From positions 1,851,001 to 1,915,000 of the forward strand of contig NZ_JAZHSB010000001.1 in the NCBI RefSeq assembly GCF_036924715.1: DNA of 64,000 nt. The letters are read 5' to 3'. Positions 8,897-18,651 of this stretch are shown here, in pieces (position 1 is the first letter of the stretch; every line of letters starts with the position of its first letter). The notes beneath the pieces are model-generated. The model saw only the letters and a program-made list of their open reading frames with translations. It did no database searches and was not told the origin of the DNA. This DNA is from Bradyrhizobium sp. AZCC 1721 (GTDB lineage Bacteria; Pseudomonadota; Alphaproteobacteria; Rhizobiales; Xanthobacteraceae). A program made the translations under genes and the position numbers.

Positions 8897-9355
8897 ATGT
8901 GGATCATTGCTCCTCTAATTTGCGGCCTGATCTTCGGCGCGGGCCTGTTGATTTCGGGCATGGTGCAGCCGACCAAAGTCCTCGGCTTCCTCGATATCTT
9001 CGGCGCGTGGGATCCGAGTCTCGCGGTGGTGATGGCCGCGGCGCTGGCTGTGTCGATACCCGGCTTCATGCTGGCTGACGGCCGTGCGCGGCCGTGGTTT
9101 ACCGGGCAATATTTTCGGCCGGGCAAATCGGGAATCGATCTGCCGCTGGTTGCAGGCGCCGGGCTGTTTGGAATCGGCTGGGGCCTCGTTGGGTTGTGCC
9201 CGGGGCCGGCGCTGGAAAGCCTGGCGACGTTGTCGCCCGGAATCATCGTCTTCGTCGCCGCAATGGCCGCAGGGATGATTGCTCACGACGCTTGGCAACA
9301 GTCACGGCTGACCGCGCAACGCGACCGGCAGCTTGCGAGCGCGACGGACGGCTGA
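8897..9355 (+). CDS. YeeE/YedE family transporter half 2 (DUF6691-type)
   Basis: This 152-aa integral membrane protein has about four helices, the loop SGMVQPTKVLGFLDIFGAWDPSL and the motif GLVGLCPGPALESL, which carries the second conserved Cys of the YeeE/YedE architecture. In many proteobacteria the transporter is split into two adjacent genes like this pair, and together they are thought to move thiosulfate or another sulphur species across the inner membrane. The start is 9 bp after the first half's stop with GAGGTCAGG upstream. The transported species is inference. Confidence 0.82.
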   Translation: MWIIAPLICGLIFGAGLLISGMVQPTKVLGFLDIFGAWDPSLAVVMAAALAVSIPGFMLADGRARPWFTGQYFRPGKSGIDLPLVAGAGLFGIGWGLVGLCPGPALESLATLSPGIIVFVAAMAAGMIAHDAWQQSRLTAQRDRQLASATDG

Positions 9356-9401
9356 GAGATCGCTGCGGCCGTACATCCTGCGACCGCAGTGAAGTCGCCG
9401 G

Positions 9402-10181
9402 CTAATCCTGATAGCTGAACAGCCCGCGCTGCTGATAGTAAGGCCGCGGCTGATAGTAGCCTTGGGGCGCGGGCGCATAGCCGCGGTTGTCGTAATATTG
9501 CTGTTGCTGCTGATAGGCCTGGGTGTCGTAGACGCGGCGGCCGGGCGCGGGATATCGCGCTTCGTTGGAAGAACCATCGGCCGGATAGATATAGCCGTCG
9601 TCGGCCCGCGCCACGGGTGCGACGCGCTGCTGCTGCGGCGTGATCACGACGGGGTCGCCGGCTGCGGAGTCGTATTGCTGTTCATATTGCGGCTGCGGGG
9701 CGCGGCGCGCGACGGCCGTATTGCCGCGACGCGGATTGCGCGCCAGCGCCACCTGGGATGAGCCGGTCAATGTCACCGTGGTGTTGAGAACGCCTTCCTG
9801 CTTCACCAGATCCCACAGCTTCGCGGCATTCTCGCGCGACAGCCGTACGCAGCCATGCGAGGCCGGGCTGCCGAGACGGCTCACTGAATCGGTGCCGTGA
9901 ATGGCGTGACCGATCTTCGTGAAGAAGATCGAGTGCGGCATCGGCGCCTCGTCGAATTCCTTGGAGTAATGGTCCTCTTCCATCCGGAAGGCGCGGAAGC
10001 TGCCGCTCGGTGTTTCATAGGAGGGAAGACCCGAAGACACCGGCCAGCGGTAACGCTCGACACCGTCGACGGCGACGGTCATCTGCTGGTTGTCCTTGTC
10101 GACTGTTATGGCGACTTTGGCTTGGGCGGTGCCCGAGGCGAACAGCGTCAGGGCGGTGACGGCAATGAGGAAGGAACGCAT
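9402..10181 (-). CDS. Exported L,D-transpeptidase (YkuD domain)
   Basis: I place the start at the ATG near 10181, which begins a clean signal peptide MRSFLIAVTALTLFASGTAQA; the longer frame has only a TTG start. The mature protein (about 238 aa) opens with a YkuD catalytic domain ending in the active-site motif SHGCVRL with Cys and the upstream HGTDS His. It should form 3-3 cross-links or attach proteins to peptidoglycan in the periplasm. The C-terminal 100 residues are low-complexity, rich in Gln, Tyr, Pro and Arg (AYQQQQQYYDNRGY) and probably disordered. Confidence 0.92.
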   Translation of the reverse strand: MRSFLIAVTALTLFASGTAQAKVAITVDKDNQQMTVAVDGVERYRWPVSSGLPSYETPSGSFRAFRMEEDHYSKEFDEAPMPHSIFFTKIGHAIHGTDSVSRLGSPASHGCVRLSRENAAKLWDLVKQEGVLNTTVTLTGSSQVALARNPRRGNTAVARRAPQPQYEQQYDSAAGDPVVITPQQQRVAPVARADDGYIYPADGSSNEARYPAPGRRVYDTQAYQQQQQYYDNRGYAPAPQGYYQPRPYYQQRGLFSYQD

Positions 10182-10402
10182 TTTACCTTTGGCCTCCAGG
10201 CCCCTGATGAAGCGCCGGCTCTCCGTCCCCGGCATCCAATATGCCCGGAAACCGGCACTGGTTCCAGTGGCCTGCGTCCGCAATCGTTAACGCGTCCCGC
10301 GGCGCAAACAAGGCGTCACGGCGGCGCAATCGGCGGCAAAGTGCTGACATTTTCGCGAGCGGCCGCGCGCTGCGCGTCTTGTCATCGACAGAGTTGGAGG
10401 CC

Positions 10403-10506
10403 GTCATTCCGGGATGGTCCGTTAGGACCAGACCTCAGGTGCGCAATTGCGCACCGGGGAATCTTGAGATTCCGGGTTCGGCTCTGCGAGCCGCCCCGGA
10501 ATGACG
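10403..10506. repeat. Dispersed palindromic repeat, copy 2
   Basis: It runs from GTCATTCCGGGATGGTCCG to CCCCGGAATGACG, with internal palindromes GGTCCGTTAGGACC and GTGCGCAATTGCGCAC. It occupies most of the gap between the L,D-transpeptidase promoter region and the end of the ABC permease. The rest of the gap (10182-10402) shows no gene. Confidence 0.88.
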
Positions 10507-10513
10507 TTGCGTG

Positions 10514-11271
10514 TCAATTCTTGAGCCGGTACCCGGTCCTGAAGATCCACCACACCAGCACCATGCAGATGGCGAGGAAGGCGAGCGTCATGCCGAGGCT
10601 CAAGGCCACACTGACGTCGGCGATCTCGTAAAAGCTCCAGCGGAAGCCCGAGATCAGGTAGACGACCGGATTGAGCAGCGTGATGGTGCGCCAGCCCGAC
10701 GGCAGCATGTCGACCGAGTAGAAGCTGCCGCCGAGAAAGGTCAGCGGCGTCACCACCAGCATCGGGATCATCTGCAGCTTCTCGAACCCATCGGCCCAGA
10801 TGCCGATGATGAAGCCGAACAGGCTAAACGTCACCGCCGTCAGCACCAGGAAGGCGAGCATCCACAGGGGATGTTGGATGTGCAGCGGCACGAACAGCGC
10901 GGCGGTCGCCATGATGATCAAGCCGAGGATGATGGATTTGGTCGCGGCCGCGCCGACATAGCCGATCACGATTTCGATATAGGAAACTGGCGCCGACAAT
11001 ATCTCGTAGATGGTGCCGACGAACTTCGGAAAATAAATTCCGAACGAGGCGTTGGCGATGCTCTGGGTCAGTACCGACAGCATGACGAGGCCCGGCACGA
11101 TGAAAGTGCCGTAGCTGACGCCCTCGACCTCGGTGATGCGTGAGCCGATCGCGGCGCCGAACACCACGAAATAAAGCGAGGTGGAAACCACGGGCGAGAC
11201 GATGCTCTGCAGCAGCGTGCGCCAGGTGCGCGCCATTTCGAACAGATAGATGGCGCGGATCGCACGGTAAT

Positions 11272-11275
<4 letters not shown>
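10514..11275 (-). CDS. ABC-2 type transporter permease
   Basis: This 253-aa membrane protein has six predicted helices and the ABC-2 family pattern ending [19 protein letters not shown] then [17 protein letters not shown]. Its ATG overlaps the stop of the upstream ATPase gene by 4 bp, so the two are translationally coupled and form one exporter of the DrrAB/NodJ-like class (two permeases, two ATPases). The cargo is unknown; multidrug, polysaccharide and lipid-linked substrates are all possible for this class. Confidence 0.9.
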
Positions 11276-12204
<929 letters not shown>

Positions 12205-12334
12205 GACAGTCTGAGACGCGATCTAGCCAACGACAAAGCGGCGCGTCGGCCGGGTCGAGGCGGGAGAGGGGTGGGAACCGGGAGATAGGAACGCTTTGCC
12301 ACTTATGCAATCGCGCGGGGAAAAATTATCGCCC

Positions 12335-14956
12335 CTACACCCGCTCCACAAAACTATCGACCACCTTCTTCTCGCCGGCCTTTTCAAATGCGATCGTCAG
12401 TTTGTTGCCGTCGATCTTCACCACGTGGCCATAGCCGAACTTCTGGTGGAAGACGCGATCGTCGAGCGAGAATTCTGAAACCGTGCCGGTGGATTTCGCG
12501 ACCAACTCGCCTTCGATCACGATCGGGCCGCGCTTGTTGCGCGAGAAACCGCCTGAAAATGACGATTGGCTTTCCTCAAACCCGCCGCGGGCCTGACCGC
12601 TGCGGCCGCCCTGACTGCGGTTGCGATTGGCCTGCGCGCGCTGCCAGCCTGGCGTCGTGTAGCTGGAGCCGAAGGATTCGACATTGTCGAAGCGCGAGGG
12701 GCCGTAGCCGCCGGCGCCGCCCCAGCCGGAGCCGCCTTTCGACTCGGTGATCTCCACATTGGCCGACGGCAGTTCGTCGAGGAAGCGCGACGGGATCGTG
12801 GTCGACCAGGTGCCGTGGATGCGGCGGTTGGTGGCGAAATAGAGTTTGGCGCGGCGGCGCGCGCGCGTCAGCCCGACATGGGCGAGGCGGCGCTCTTCCT
12901 CCAGGCCGGCACGGCCTTGTTCGTCGAGCGTGCGCTGGCTCGGAAACAGGCCTTCCTCCCAGCCGGGCAGGAACACGTTGTCGAATTCGAGCCCCTTGGC
13001 CGAATGCAGCGTCATCAACGACACCGCCTCGTCGCTGGCATCGCCGTCGCGGTCCATCACCAGCGAGATATGCTCGAGGAATCCTTGCAGGTTCTCGAAC
13101 TCCTCCATCGAGCGCACCAGTTCTTTCAAGTTGTCGAGCCGGCCGGCGGCATCGGCCGAGCGGTCCTTCTGCCACATTTCGGTATAGCCGCTCTCGTCGA
13201 GCACGATTTCGGCCAATTCCGTATGCGCGGTGACCTCGCGCTGGGCGCGCCAGCGGTCGAATTGCAAAATGAGGTCACGCAGGGCGCCGCGCGCCTTCGG
13301 CTTCAATTCGTCGGTTTCGACCACCGCTCGTGCCGCCTCGAACAGCGGCATGCGCCGCTTGCGGGCGTGATCATGCAGCAACTGAACGGTGGCGTCGCCA
13401 AGCCCGCGCTTTGGGACATTGACGATGCGCTCGAAGGCGAGATCGTCGGCGGGCGAATTGATCACGCGCAGATACGCCAGCGCGTCGCGGATTTCGGCGC
13501 GCTCGTAGAACCGCGGACCGCCGATCACGCGATAGGGCAGGCCGAGGGTAACAAAACGATCTTCGAACTCGCGCATCTGGAACGAGGCCCTCACCAGTAT
13601 CGCGACCTCGTTGAGGTTTTCGCCGGCGCGCTGCAACTCCTCGATCTCCTCGCCGATGGCGCGGGCTTCCTCTTCCGAATCCCAGGAGCCGGTGACGGTG
13701 ACCTTCTCGCCGTCGACATCCTCGGTGCGCAGTGTCTTGCCAAGCCGGCCTTCGTTGTGCGCGATCAGATGCGAAGCGGCGGCGAGGATGTGGCCGGTGG
13801 AGCGGTAGTTGCGTTCAAGGCGGATGACTTTTGCGCCGGGAAAATCGTGCTCGAAGCGCAGGATGTTGTCGACCTCCGCGCCGCGCCAGCCATAGATCGA
13901 CTGGTCGTCGTCGCCGACGCAGCAGATGTTTTTGGGGGGTGAGGAGGCAGTGGGAGTCGCAGTCTCCGTCATTCCGGGATGCGCTGAAAGCGCAGGCCCG
14001 GAATCTCGAAGTGAGTCCTCATCATCTCCAGATTCTTTGATGTGCGATTGCACATCGGAGTTCGCATCTTCGATGCGCCCCGGAATGACGTGGGGGGCGA
14101 TGTTCCCCGGAATGATCGCCGACAGCGGCACGCCCGGCCGCGACGGCGCCTGCGATAAGAGCCGCAGCCACAGATACTGCGCGACATTGGTGTCCTGATA
14201 CTCGTCGACCAGAATGAACTTGAAGCGGTTCTGGTATTGCCTGAGCACATCAGGGTTTTCGCGAAACAGCCGGATGTTCTCGAGAAGCAGATCGCCGAAA
14301 TCGGCGGCGTTGAGGATTTTCAGCCGCTCTTGATAGCTGGCGTAGAGCTTGCCGCCCTTGCCGTTGCCGAACATCGCGGCTTCCCCCGACGGCACCTGGC
14401 TGGGCGCCAGCCCGCGGTTCTTCCAGCCGTCGATCAGCCCCGCCAGCATGCGCGCCGGCCAGCGCTTGTCGTCGATGTTCTCGGCCTGCAGGAGCTGCTT
14501 GAGCAGGCGGACCTGATCGTCGACGTCGAGCACGGTGAAATTGGATTTGAGCTGCACCAGCTCGGCGTGGATGCGCAGGATGCGCCCGCCGATCGAGTGG
14601 AAGGTGCCAAGCCACGGCATGCCTTCGACGGCCTGGCCGAGCATCTGGCCGAGGCGGAGCTTCATCTCGCGCGCGGCCTTGTTGGTGAAAGTTACCGAGA
14701 GGATTTCATGCGGCCGCGCGCGGCCCTGGCTCAGGATATGGGCGATGCGCGTGGTCAGCACGCGGGTCTTGCCGGTGCCGGCGCCCGCCAGCACCAGAAC
14801 CGGCCCATCCAGCGTCTCGGCAGCCTCGCGCTGCTCCGGATTGAGCCCGTTGAGATATTGCGGGCCGGTGGCGGCCCGCGCACGCGCGGCGATGCCGCCA
14901 GCCGCAGGCTGGTGCTCGGGGACGCCGTGATGGGGCAGTTTGCTCGGCTCGGTCAT
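12335..14956 (-). CDS. uvrD: UvrD/PcrA family ATP-dependent 3'-5' DNA helicase with an in-frame repeat insertion
   Basis: This 873-aa SF1 helicase has Walker A AGAGTGKTRVLT (about 57-68), motif II FILVDEYQDTN, motif III GDDDQSIYGWRGA, LERNYRST, VSLMTLHSAKGLEF and VGLTRARRRAKLY, so all catalytic motifs are intact. It should unwind DNA in nucleotide excision and mismatch repair. Between motif II and motif III lies an extra segment of about 75 residues. Its core, residues about 289-330, is encoded by the dispersed palindromic repeat at 13968-14090 (123 bp, 41 codons, so frame is kept). The C-terminus ends in a Tudor-like domain, VFHQKFGYGHVVKI. Confidence 0.93.
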   Translation of the reverse strand: MTEPSKLPHHGVPEHQPAAGGIAARARAATGPQYLNGLNPEQREAAETLDGPVLVLAGAGTGKTRVLTTRIAHILSQGRARPHEILSVTFTNKAAREMKLRLGQMLGQAVEGMPWLGTFHSIGGRILRIHAELVQLKSNFTVLDVDDQVRLLKQLLQAENIDDKRWPARMLAGLIDGWKNRGLAPSQVPSGEAAMFGNGKGGKLYASYQERLKILNAADFGDLLLENIRLFRENPDVLRQYQNRFKFILVDEYQDTNVAQYLWLRLLSQAPSRPGVPLSAIIPGNIAPHVIPGRIEDANSDVQSHIKESGDDEDSLRDSGPALSAHPGMTETATPTASSPPKNICCVGDDDQSIYGWRGAEVDNILRFEHDFPGAKVIRLERNYRSTGHILAAASHLIAHNEGRLGKTLRTEDVDGEKVTVTGSWDSEEEARAIGEEIEELQRAGENLNEVAILVRASFQMREFEDRFVTLGLPYRVIGGPRFYERAEIRDALAYLRVINSPADDLAFERIVNVPKRGLGDATVQLLHDHARKRRMPLFEAARAVVETDELKPKARGALRDLILQFDRWRAQREVTAHTELAEIVLDESGYTEMWQKDRSADAAGRLDNLKELVRSMEEFENLQGFLEHISLVMDRDGDASDEAVSLMTLHSAKGLEFDNVFLPGWEEGLFPSQRTLDEQGRAGLEEERRLAHVGLTRARRRAKLYFATNRRIHGTWSTTIPSRFLDELPSANVEITESKGGSGWGGAGGYGPSRFDNVESFGSSYTTPGWQRAQANRNRSQGGRSGQARGGFEESQSSFSGGFSRNKRGPIVIEGELVAKSTGTVSEFSLDDRVFHQKFGYGHVVKIDGNKLTIAFEKAGEKKVVDSFVERV
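13968..14090. repeat. Dispersed palindromic repeat, copy 3, inside uvrD
   Basis: It reads GTCATTCCGGGATGCGCTG at one end and GCGCCCCGGAATGACG at the other, with internal TGTGCGATTGCACA and CGCATCTTCGATGCG palindromes. At 123 bp it is an exact multiple of three and translates without stops within the helicase as HVIPGRIEDANSDVQSHIK and beyond. Flanking linker sequence on both sides is also not typical of UvrD. Confidence 0.88.
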
Positions 14957-15247
14957 TTCTCGAATCGTCTTGGCCCCACGATGGCACCGTGAGGCAGCAA
15001 AGGGGAGCCTTCATAGCAGGGATCAAGGGCGATATAGGGCCTGTCCGGCCGTTTTGACAGGTTTTATCCGGTCGCGGTTGCTGGCCTGATTTCGCGGCTT
15101 TGCGGCGATTTTGTTCCGCTCGAAACGTCAAATTTCGCGCTTTTGCCGCCCGGAACCATCGTTCCCAGCCCGGGTTGGTCCCACAGGCGATGTGCGACGC
15201 CTCAATCCGCCGCCATCGAAGGAGCAATGGGCAATAGAGGTCGTGAC

Positions 15248-15421
15248 ATGCTGAGTTGGGTCGTTACGTTCCTGATCATCGCGCTGATCGCGGGTGTTCT
15301 TGGCTTCGGCGGTATCGCCGGCGCTTCGGTCGAAATCGCCAAGGCGATCTTCTTTATCGCCGTAATTCTGTTCCTGATCTCGGCCGTGGTCGGACTGGTG
15401 CGCGGACGAAGCAACGTCTAG
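15248..15421 (+). CDS. DUF1328 / UPF0391 small membrane protein (YtjA-like)
   Basis: The ATG at 15248 gives 57 residues with two hydrophobic helices, [19 protein letters not shown] and [18 protein letters not shown], separated by the signature [10 protein letters not shown]. This is the UPF0391/DUF1328 family of tiny inner-membrane proteins, often stress-inducible but functionally uncharacterised. The frame extends further upstream, but the ATG preceded by GAGGTCGTGAC matches the family's usual length. The 291-bp gap from 14957 to 15247 holds its promoter and that of uvrD, with no other feature seen. Confidence 0.9.
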   Translation: MLSWVVTFLIIALIAGVLGFGGIAGASVEIAKAIFFIAVILFLISAVVGLVRGRSNV

Positions 15422-15497
15422 CCAGCCGGCACGGCTGCGCAAAAATTGACGGCGACGGCCAAGGCGGGCCGTCGCCGCAGGGGCTCTCCCGATTCCG

Positions 15498-16340
15498 TCA
15501 GCGTTTGACGATGACGATTTCCAGGTACTCGCTCGGCAGCACCATCGTGCTGTCATCGGCGCGGTTCATCGACGCGATCAGCGTCAGGATGTCGTCGGCG
15601 AGGCGGCGCTGGTTGGTTTCATCAAGTGCGGCAAAGGCTTTCAGCGTCGGGCCGTAGTAATTCCTGAACACGTCGAGAAAATGCAGCGGCGAGCGGTAGC
15701 GGAACATGAAGTGACGCTTCTCGGCCTTGATAGAAGCGGCCGATGTTCCGAACATCTCGGTGATGCGCGCCTGCGTGCCCCACAGCGCGGGCGATTTCGC
15801 GCCCGCCGGTGGCGGCAAGTATTTGCCGAGCGTCTTGAACAATTGCCCGATAAAGCCCTCCGGCGTCCAGTTGGCGAGACCGATCTTGCCGCCGCTCTTG
15901 CATACCCGCAAAAGTTCAGATACCGCGCGGTCCTGGTCCGGCGTGAACATCACGCCGAAGGTAGACAGCACCGCGTCGAAGGTTGCGTCGCCGAAGTCCA
16001 GCGCTTCTGCGTCCGCTTCCTTGAACTCGACTGATAGGCCTTCGGCTGCGGCACGCGTCCGGCCGCGGTCGAGCAGGCTCGGCACATAATCGGTCGAGAT
16101 CACCTCGCACCAGCGGCGCGCCGCGGCAAGCGTCGCATTGCCGTTTCCGGCAGCGACGTCGAGCACCTTCTGGCCGGCCCGGAGGTCGAGCGCCTCGCAC
16201 AGCTCTTCGCCGACGATCTGCAGCGTGGTGCCGACGACGGCGTAGTCGCCGGACGACCAAGCGCCGTGTTGCTTGGTTTTCAGGGCGGAAAGATCGATCT
16301 GGCCGGGTTGCAGGGTTTGAGCGGCGGCGGATGTAGCCAT
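15498..16340 (-). CDS. Class I SAM-dependent methyltransferase
   Basis: This 280-aa enzyme has a UbiE-like methyltransferase-11 domain: motif I VLDVAAGNGNATLAAARR (about 60-77), the acidic loop STDYVPSLLDRGR, EADAEALDFGD (motif II) and LSTFGVMFTPDQDRAVSELLRVCKSGG-type motif III. The start is well supported by AAAGGAGTAGAAC before the ATG. The substrate is unknown; no biosynthetic partner is adjacent. It is divergent from the AraC-TPR regulator, which may control it. Confidence 0.85.
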   Translation of the reverse strand: MATSAAAQTLQPGQIDLSALKTKQHGAWSSGDYAVVGTTLQIVGEELCEALDLRAGQKVLDVAAGNGNATLAAARRWCEVISTDYVPSLLDRGRTRAAAEGLSVEFKEADAEALDFGDATFDAVLSTFGVMFTPDQDRAVSELLRVCKSGGKIGLANWTPEGFIGQLFKTLGKYLPPPAGAKSPALWGTQARITEMFGTSAASIKAEKRHFMFRYRSPLHFLDVFRNYYGPTLKAFAALDETNQRRLADDILTLIASMNRADDSTMVLPSEYLEIVIVKR

Positions 16341-16501
16341 GTTCTACTCCTTTGGGCGGGGGTGAATTTGCCGATTTCAGCGTGCTGCCGGCTTAGACTT
16401 CGGGCCCGCCGGATGCCTATCCAGTTCGCGACATGGCTATCCGGAACGTGAACCTTTCCGCTGTTCCCAGGACTCAACCACCAGGGCCTTCGGAGTTGCG
16501 G

Positions 16502-18037
16502 ATGATTGCTCGCCAGACCGCTTTACCGGCGACATCGGTGCTGCCGCGCGGCGTCAGGCGCGCGCTGGACGCCATGCGTGGCAATGTCGGCCGCAGTTGG
16601 CGGCTGACGGAGCTTGCCGCGATCGGCGGCGTATCCGGCAGAACCCTGCAGCGGCAGTTCCTTAGCTTTGTCGGCAAGACCCCGCGTGCCGCGCTTCGCG
16701 AGATCGGGCTCGAACGCGCCCGTCGCGAGCTGTTGCAGGGTACGCCTGATCTCAAGATCATGGACGTGGCGCTGCGCTGCGGCTTTCCGCATTTCGGGCG
16801 GTTTTCAATCGAGTATCGCCGCCGCTATGGCGAAACGCCGTCGCAGACGCTGAAGCGGCAGGAGGTGCTCACCGACGCGCTCGGTGCGACGCCCTCGCTG
16901 TTCTTGCCGGCGCGGGACCGGCCGGCGGTTGCGTTGGGCCCGATCGAGGCGGCAACGGAAAATCTGGTCGTCGCGGCTGACATCGCCAATGATCTCGTCA
17001 CCGCATTGACCCGGGCCGGGATCGCGGTCGCGGCGCGCTCGATGGCCGCGCCCTATCATTTGGGCGGTGCCATCAGGGGATCGGGTACGCAGACACACCT
17101 GACGATCAGGCTGATCGACACCGAAACCGGCGGCCAGCTCTGGGCGCATCGCGCCGATGGCGTCCTGCGCGGCGAAACGTCAACGACGGAACATCTCGCA
17201 GCCAGGATCGCGGCGGCGCTGCAGCCATGTTTGCGGCTGGCCGAAATCGATCGCGCGCTGCGCAAGCCGACGAATTGCCTCGGTGCCCAGGATCTGGCGC
17301 TACGGGCGATGCCGGGCGTTCTCTCGCTCGACGCCAACGGCAATGCCCGCGCGCTGGAATTGCTCGATCGCGCGATGGATCAGGACCCAAACCATCCGCT
17401 TGCCATCGCGCTGGCGGCCTGGGCGCATGTCCAGCGCGTGGTCTATCACTTCACCCATGCGCCGCTGCAAGAGCGCGCCCGAAGTCTCGAACTGGCGCAT
17501 AAGGCAAGGGCGTTGCGCGGCGATGCGACTGTGCTGGCGATACTCGGCAACGCGCTGTCGCTGCTCAATGAGTTCGATGTCGCCGATCTCGTTACGCGCA
17601 AGGCGCTTGCGATGGACGGCGGATCCGCCTGGGCTTGGAGCCGCAGCGGGTGGATCGATGTCTACAAGGGCGATCCGCAATCGGCGGTCGAGCGCTTCAA
17701 GATCGCGCTTGATCTCGCGCCCCACGATCCCCTGGCCTTCAACAGCATGGTCGGGATCGGCTGTGCGCTTTTCACCGCCGGTCAATACGCCGAAGGTGCG
17801 GTTTGGCAGGAGCGCGCATTGGTCGAACATCCCTCGGCGAGCTGGGTGCATCGAACGCTGTGCCCGGCCTATGTGCTCGCCGGACAGGCGCCGCAGGCCC
17901 GCCGCAGCCTTGGCGCGCTGCGCCAGCACTACCCCGATCTCACGGTAACGGAAGTCCAGCGCGGCATGCCGCCGCTGCCGCCAAGCCAGTGCGATCTGGT
18001 CCTCGGCGCGCTGCAGGAGGCCGGACTGCCGGTCTGA
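16502..18037 (+). CDS. AraC-type HTH regulator fused to a TolB-like domain and TPRs
   Basis: I favour the ATG at 16502 (GGAG six bases upstream) over 16433. The N-terminal 110 residues form an AraC-type DNA-binding domain, with LTELAAIGGVSGRTLQRQF as the first helix-turn-helix and IMDVALRCGFPHFGRFSIEY as the second. A degenerate TolB-N-like segment follows (ADIANDLVTALTRAGIAV ... TIRLIDTETGGQLWAHRADG), as found in many adenylate cyclases and CadC-like regulators, then TPR-like repeats to the C-terminus. Putting an AraC reader in front of this cyclase-type sensor module is uncommon. The target may be the divergent methyltransferase. Confidence 0.82.
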   Translation: MIARQTALPATSVLPRGVRRALDAMRGNVGRSWRLTELAAIGGVSGRTLQRQFLSFVGKTPRAALREIGLERARRELLQGTPDLKIMDVALRCGFPHFGRFSIEYRRRYGETPSQTLKRQEVLTDALGATPSLFLPARDRPAVALGPIEAATENLVVAADIANDLVTALTRAGIAVAARSMAAPYHLGGAIRGSGTQTHLTIRLIDTETGGQLWAHRADGVLRGETSTTEHLAARIAAALQPCLRLAEIDRALRKPTNCLGAQDLALRAMPGVLSLDANGNARALELLDRAMDQDPNHPLAIALAAWAHVQRVVYHFTHAPLQERARSLELAHKARALRGDATVLAILGNALSLLNEFDVADLVTRKALAMDGGSAWAWSRSGWIDVYKGDPQSAVERFKIALDLAPHDPLAFNSMVGIGCALFTAGQYAEGAVWQERALVEHPSASWVHRTLCPAYVLAGQAPQARRSLGALRQHYPDLTVTEVQRGMPPLPPSQCDLVLGALQEAGLPV

Positions 18038-18045
18038 ATGGGCCG

Positions 18046-18573
18046 CTATCTGTCAGGCATCGCGACCTTGCGGCCGATCCCGTCGGGCCGCGGCACGGCG
18101 GCATGCGAATCCGTCACCGCCCGGATGCGCGCGCGAATGTCGGGCGGGAAGGGCGCAACCTTCCGCTGCTGCATGTCCATATGCAGCGTCATGTTTTCCG
18201 AAGTCGCGGAAAGCCAGCCTTCGGTCGCGTGGCGCAATTCCTCGAACGTGTGCAACCGCTTCTCGTCGGCACCCAACAGATAAACTGAAATCTGAACGGG
18301 ATCGCCGAGGTGAATTTCTCTGACGTAGCGCACGTGAGCTTCGGCGGTGAAGGTCGAGCAGTGACGCTCCTTCATGTAGGCCGGCCCGATCCCGAGCTGC
18401 AGCCACATTTCGTCGATGGCCCGATCCATCATCACGTTGTAATAGGCCATGTTGAGATGGCCGTTATAGTCGATCCATTGCGGCTCGATCTGCATCACCG
18501 AGGACAGAAACGGGGCCGGCGGCAGCGGTATATCTTTCAGTTTTTCCCCGGCGGCGGCAGCGGTCGTCATCAT
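18046..18573 (-). CDS. Hot-dog fold acyl-CoA thioesterase
   Basis: This 175-aa protein has a 4HBT-type domain: PQWIDYNGHLNMAYYNVMMD carries the Asp/Asn and HxN of the catalytic loop, followed by the hot-dog helix DEMWLQLGIG and VRYVREIHLGDPVQISVYL. It resembles thioesterases associated with carnitine and betainyl-CoA catabolism, but the acyl substrate cannot be told from sequence. It converges on the AraC-TPR gene (stops 8 bp apart) and is divergent from the D-lactate dehydrogenase-like gene. Confidence 0.85.
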   Translation of the reverse strand: MMTTAAAAGEKLKDIPLPPAPFLSSVMQIEPQWIDYNGHLNMAYYNVMMDRAIDEMWLQLGIGPAYMKERHCSTFTAEAHVRYVREIHLGDPVQISVYLLGADEKRLHTFEELRHATEGWLSATSENMTLHMDMQQRKVAPFPPDIRARIRAVTDSHAAVPRPDGIGRKVAMPDR

Positions 18574-18651
18574 CCATCCCTTTGTCGTTTCGCTATCTTG
18601 ACCCCATTTATATCCTTTGCCACGGTCCGCTCAAATTCGGGAGGAATTGGC

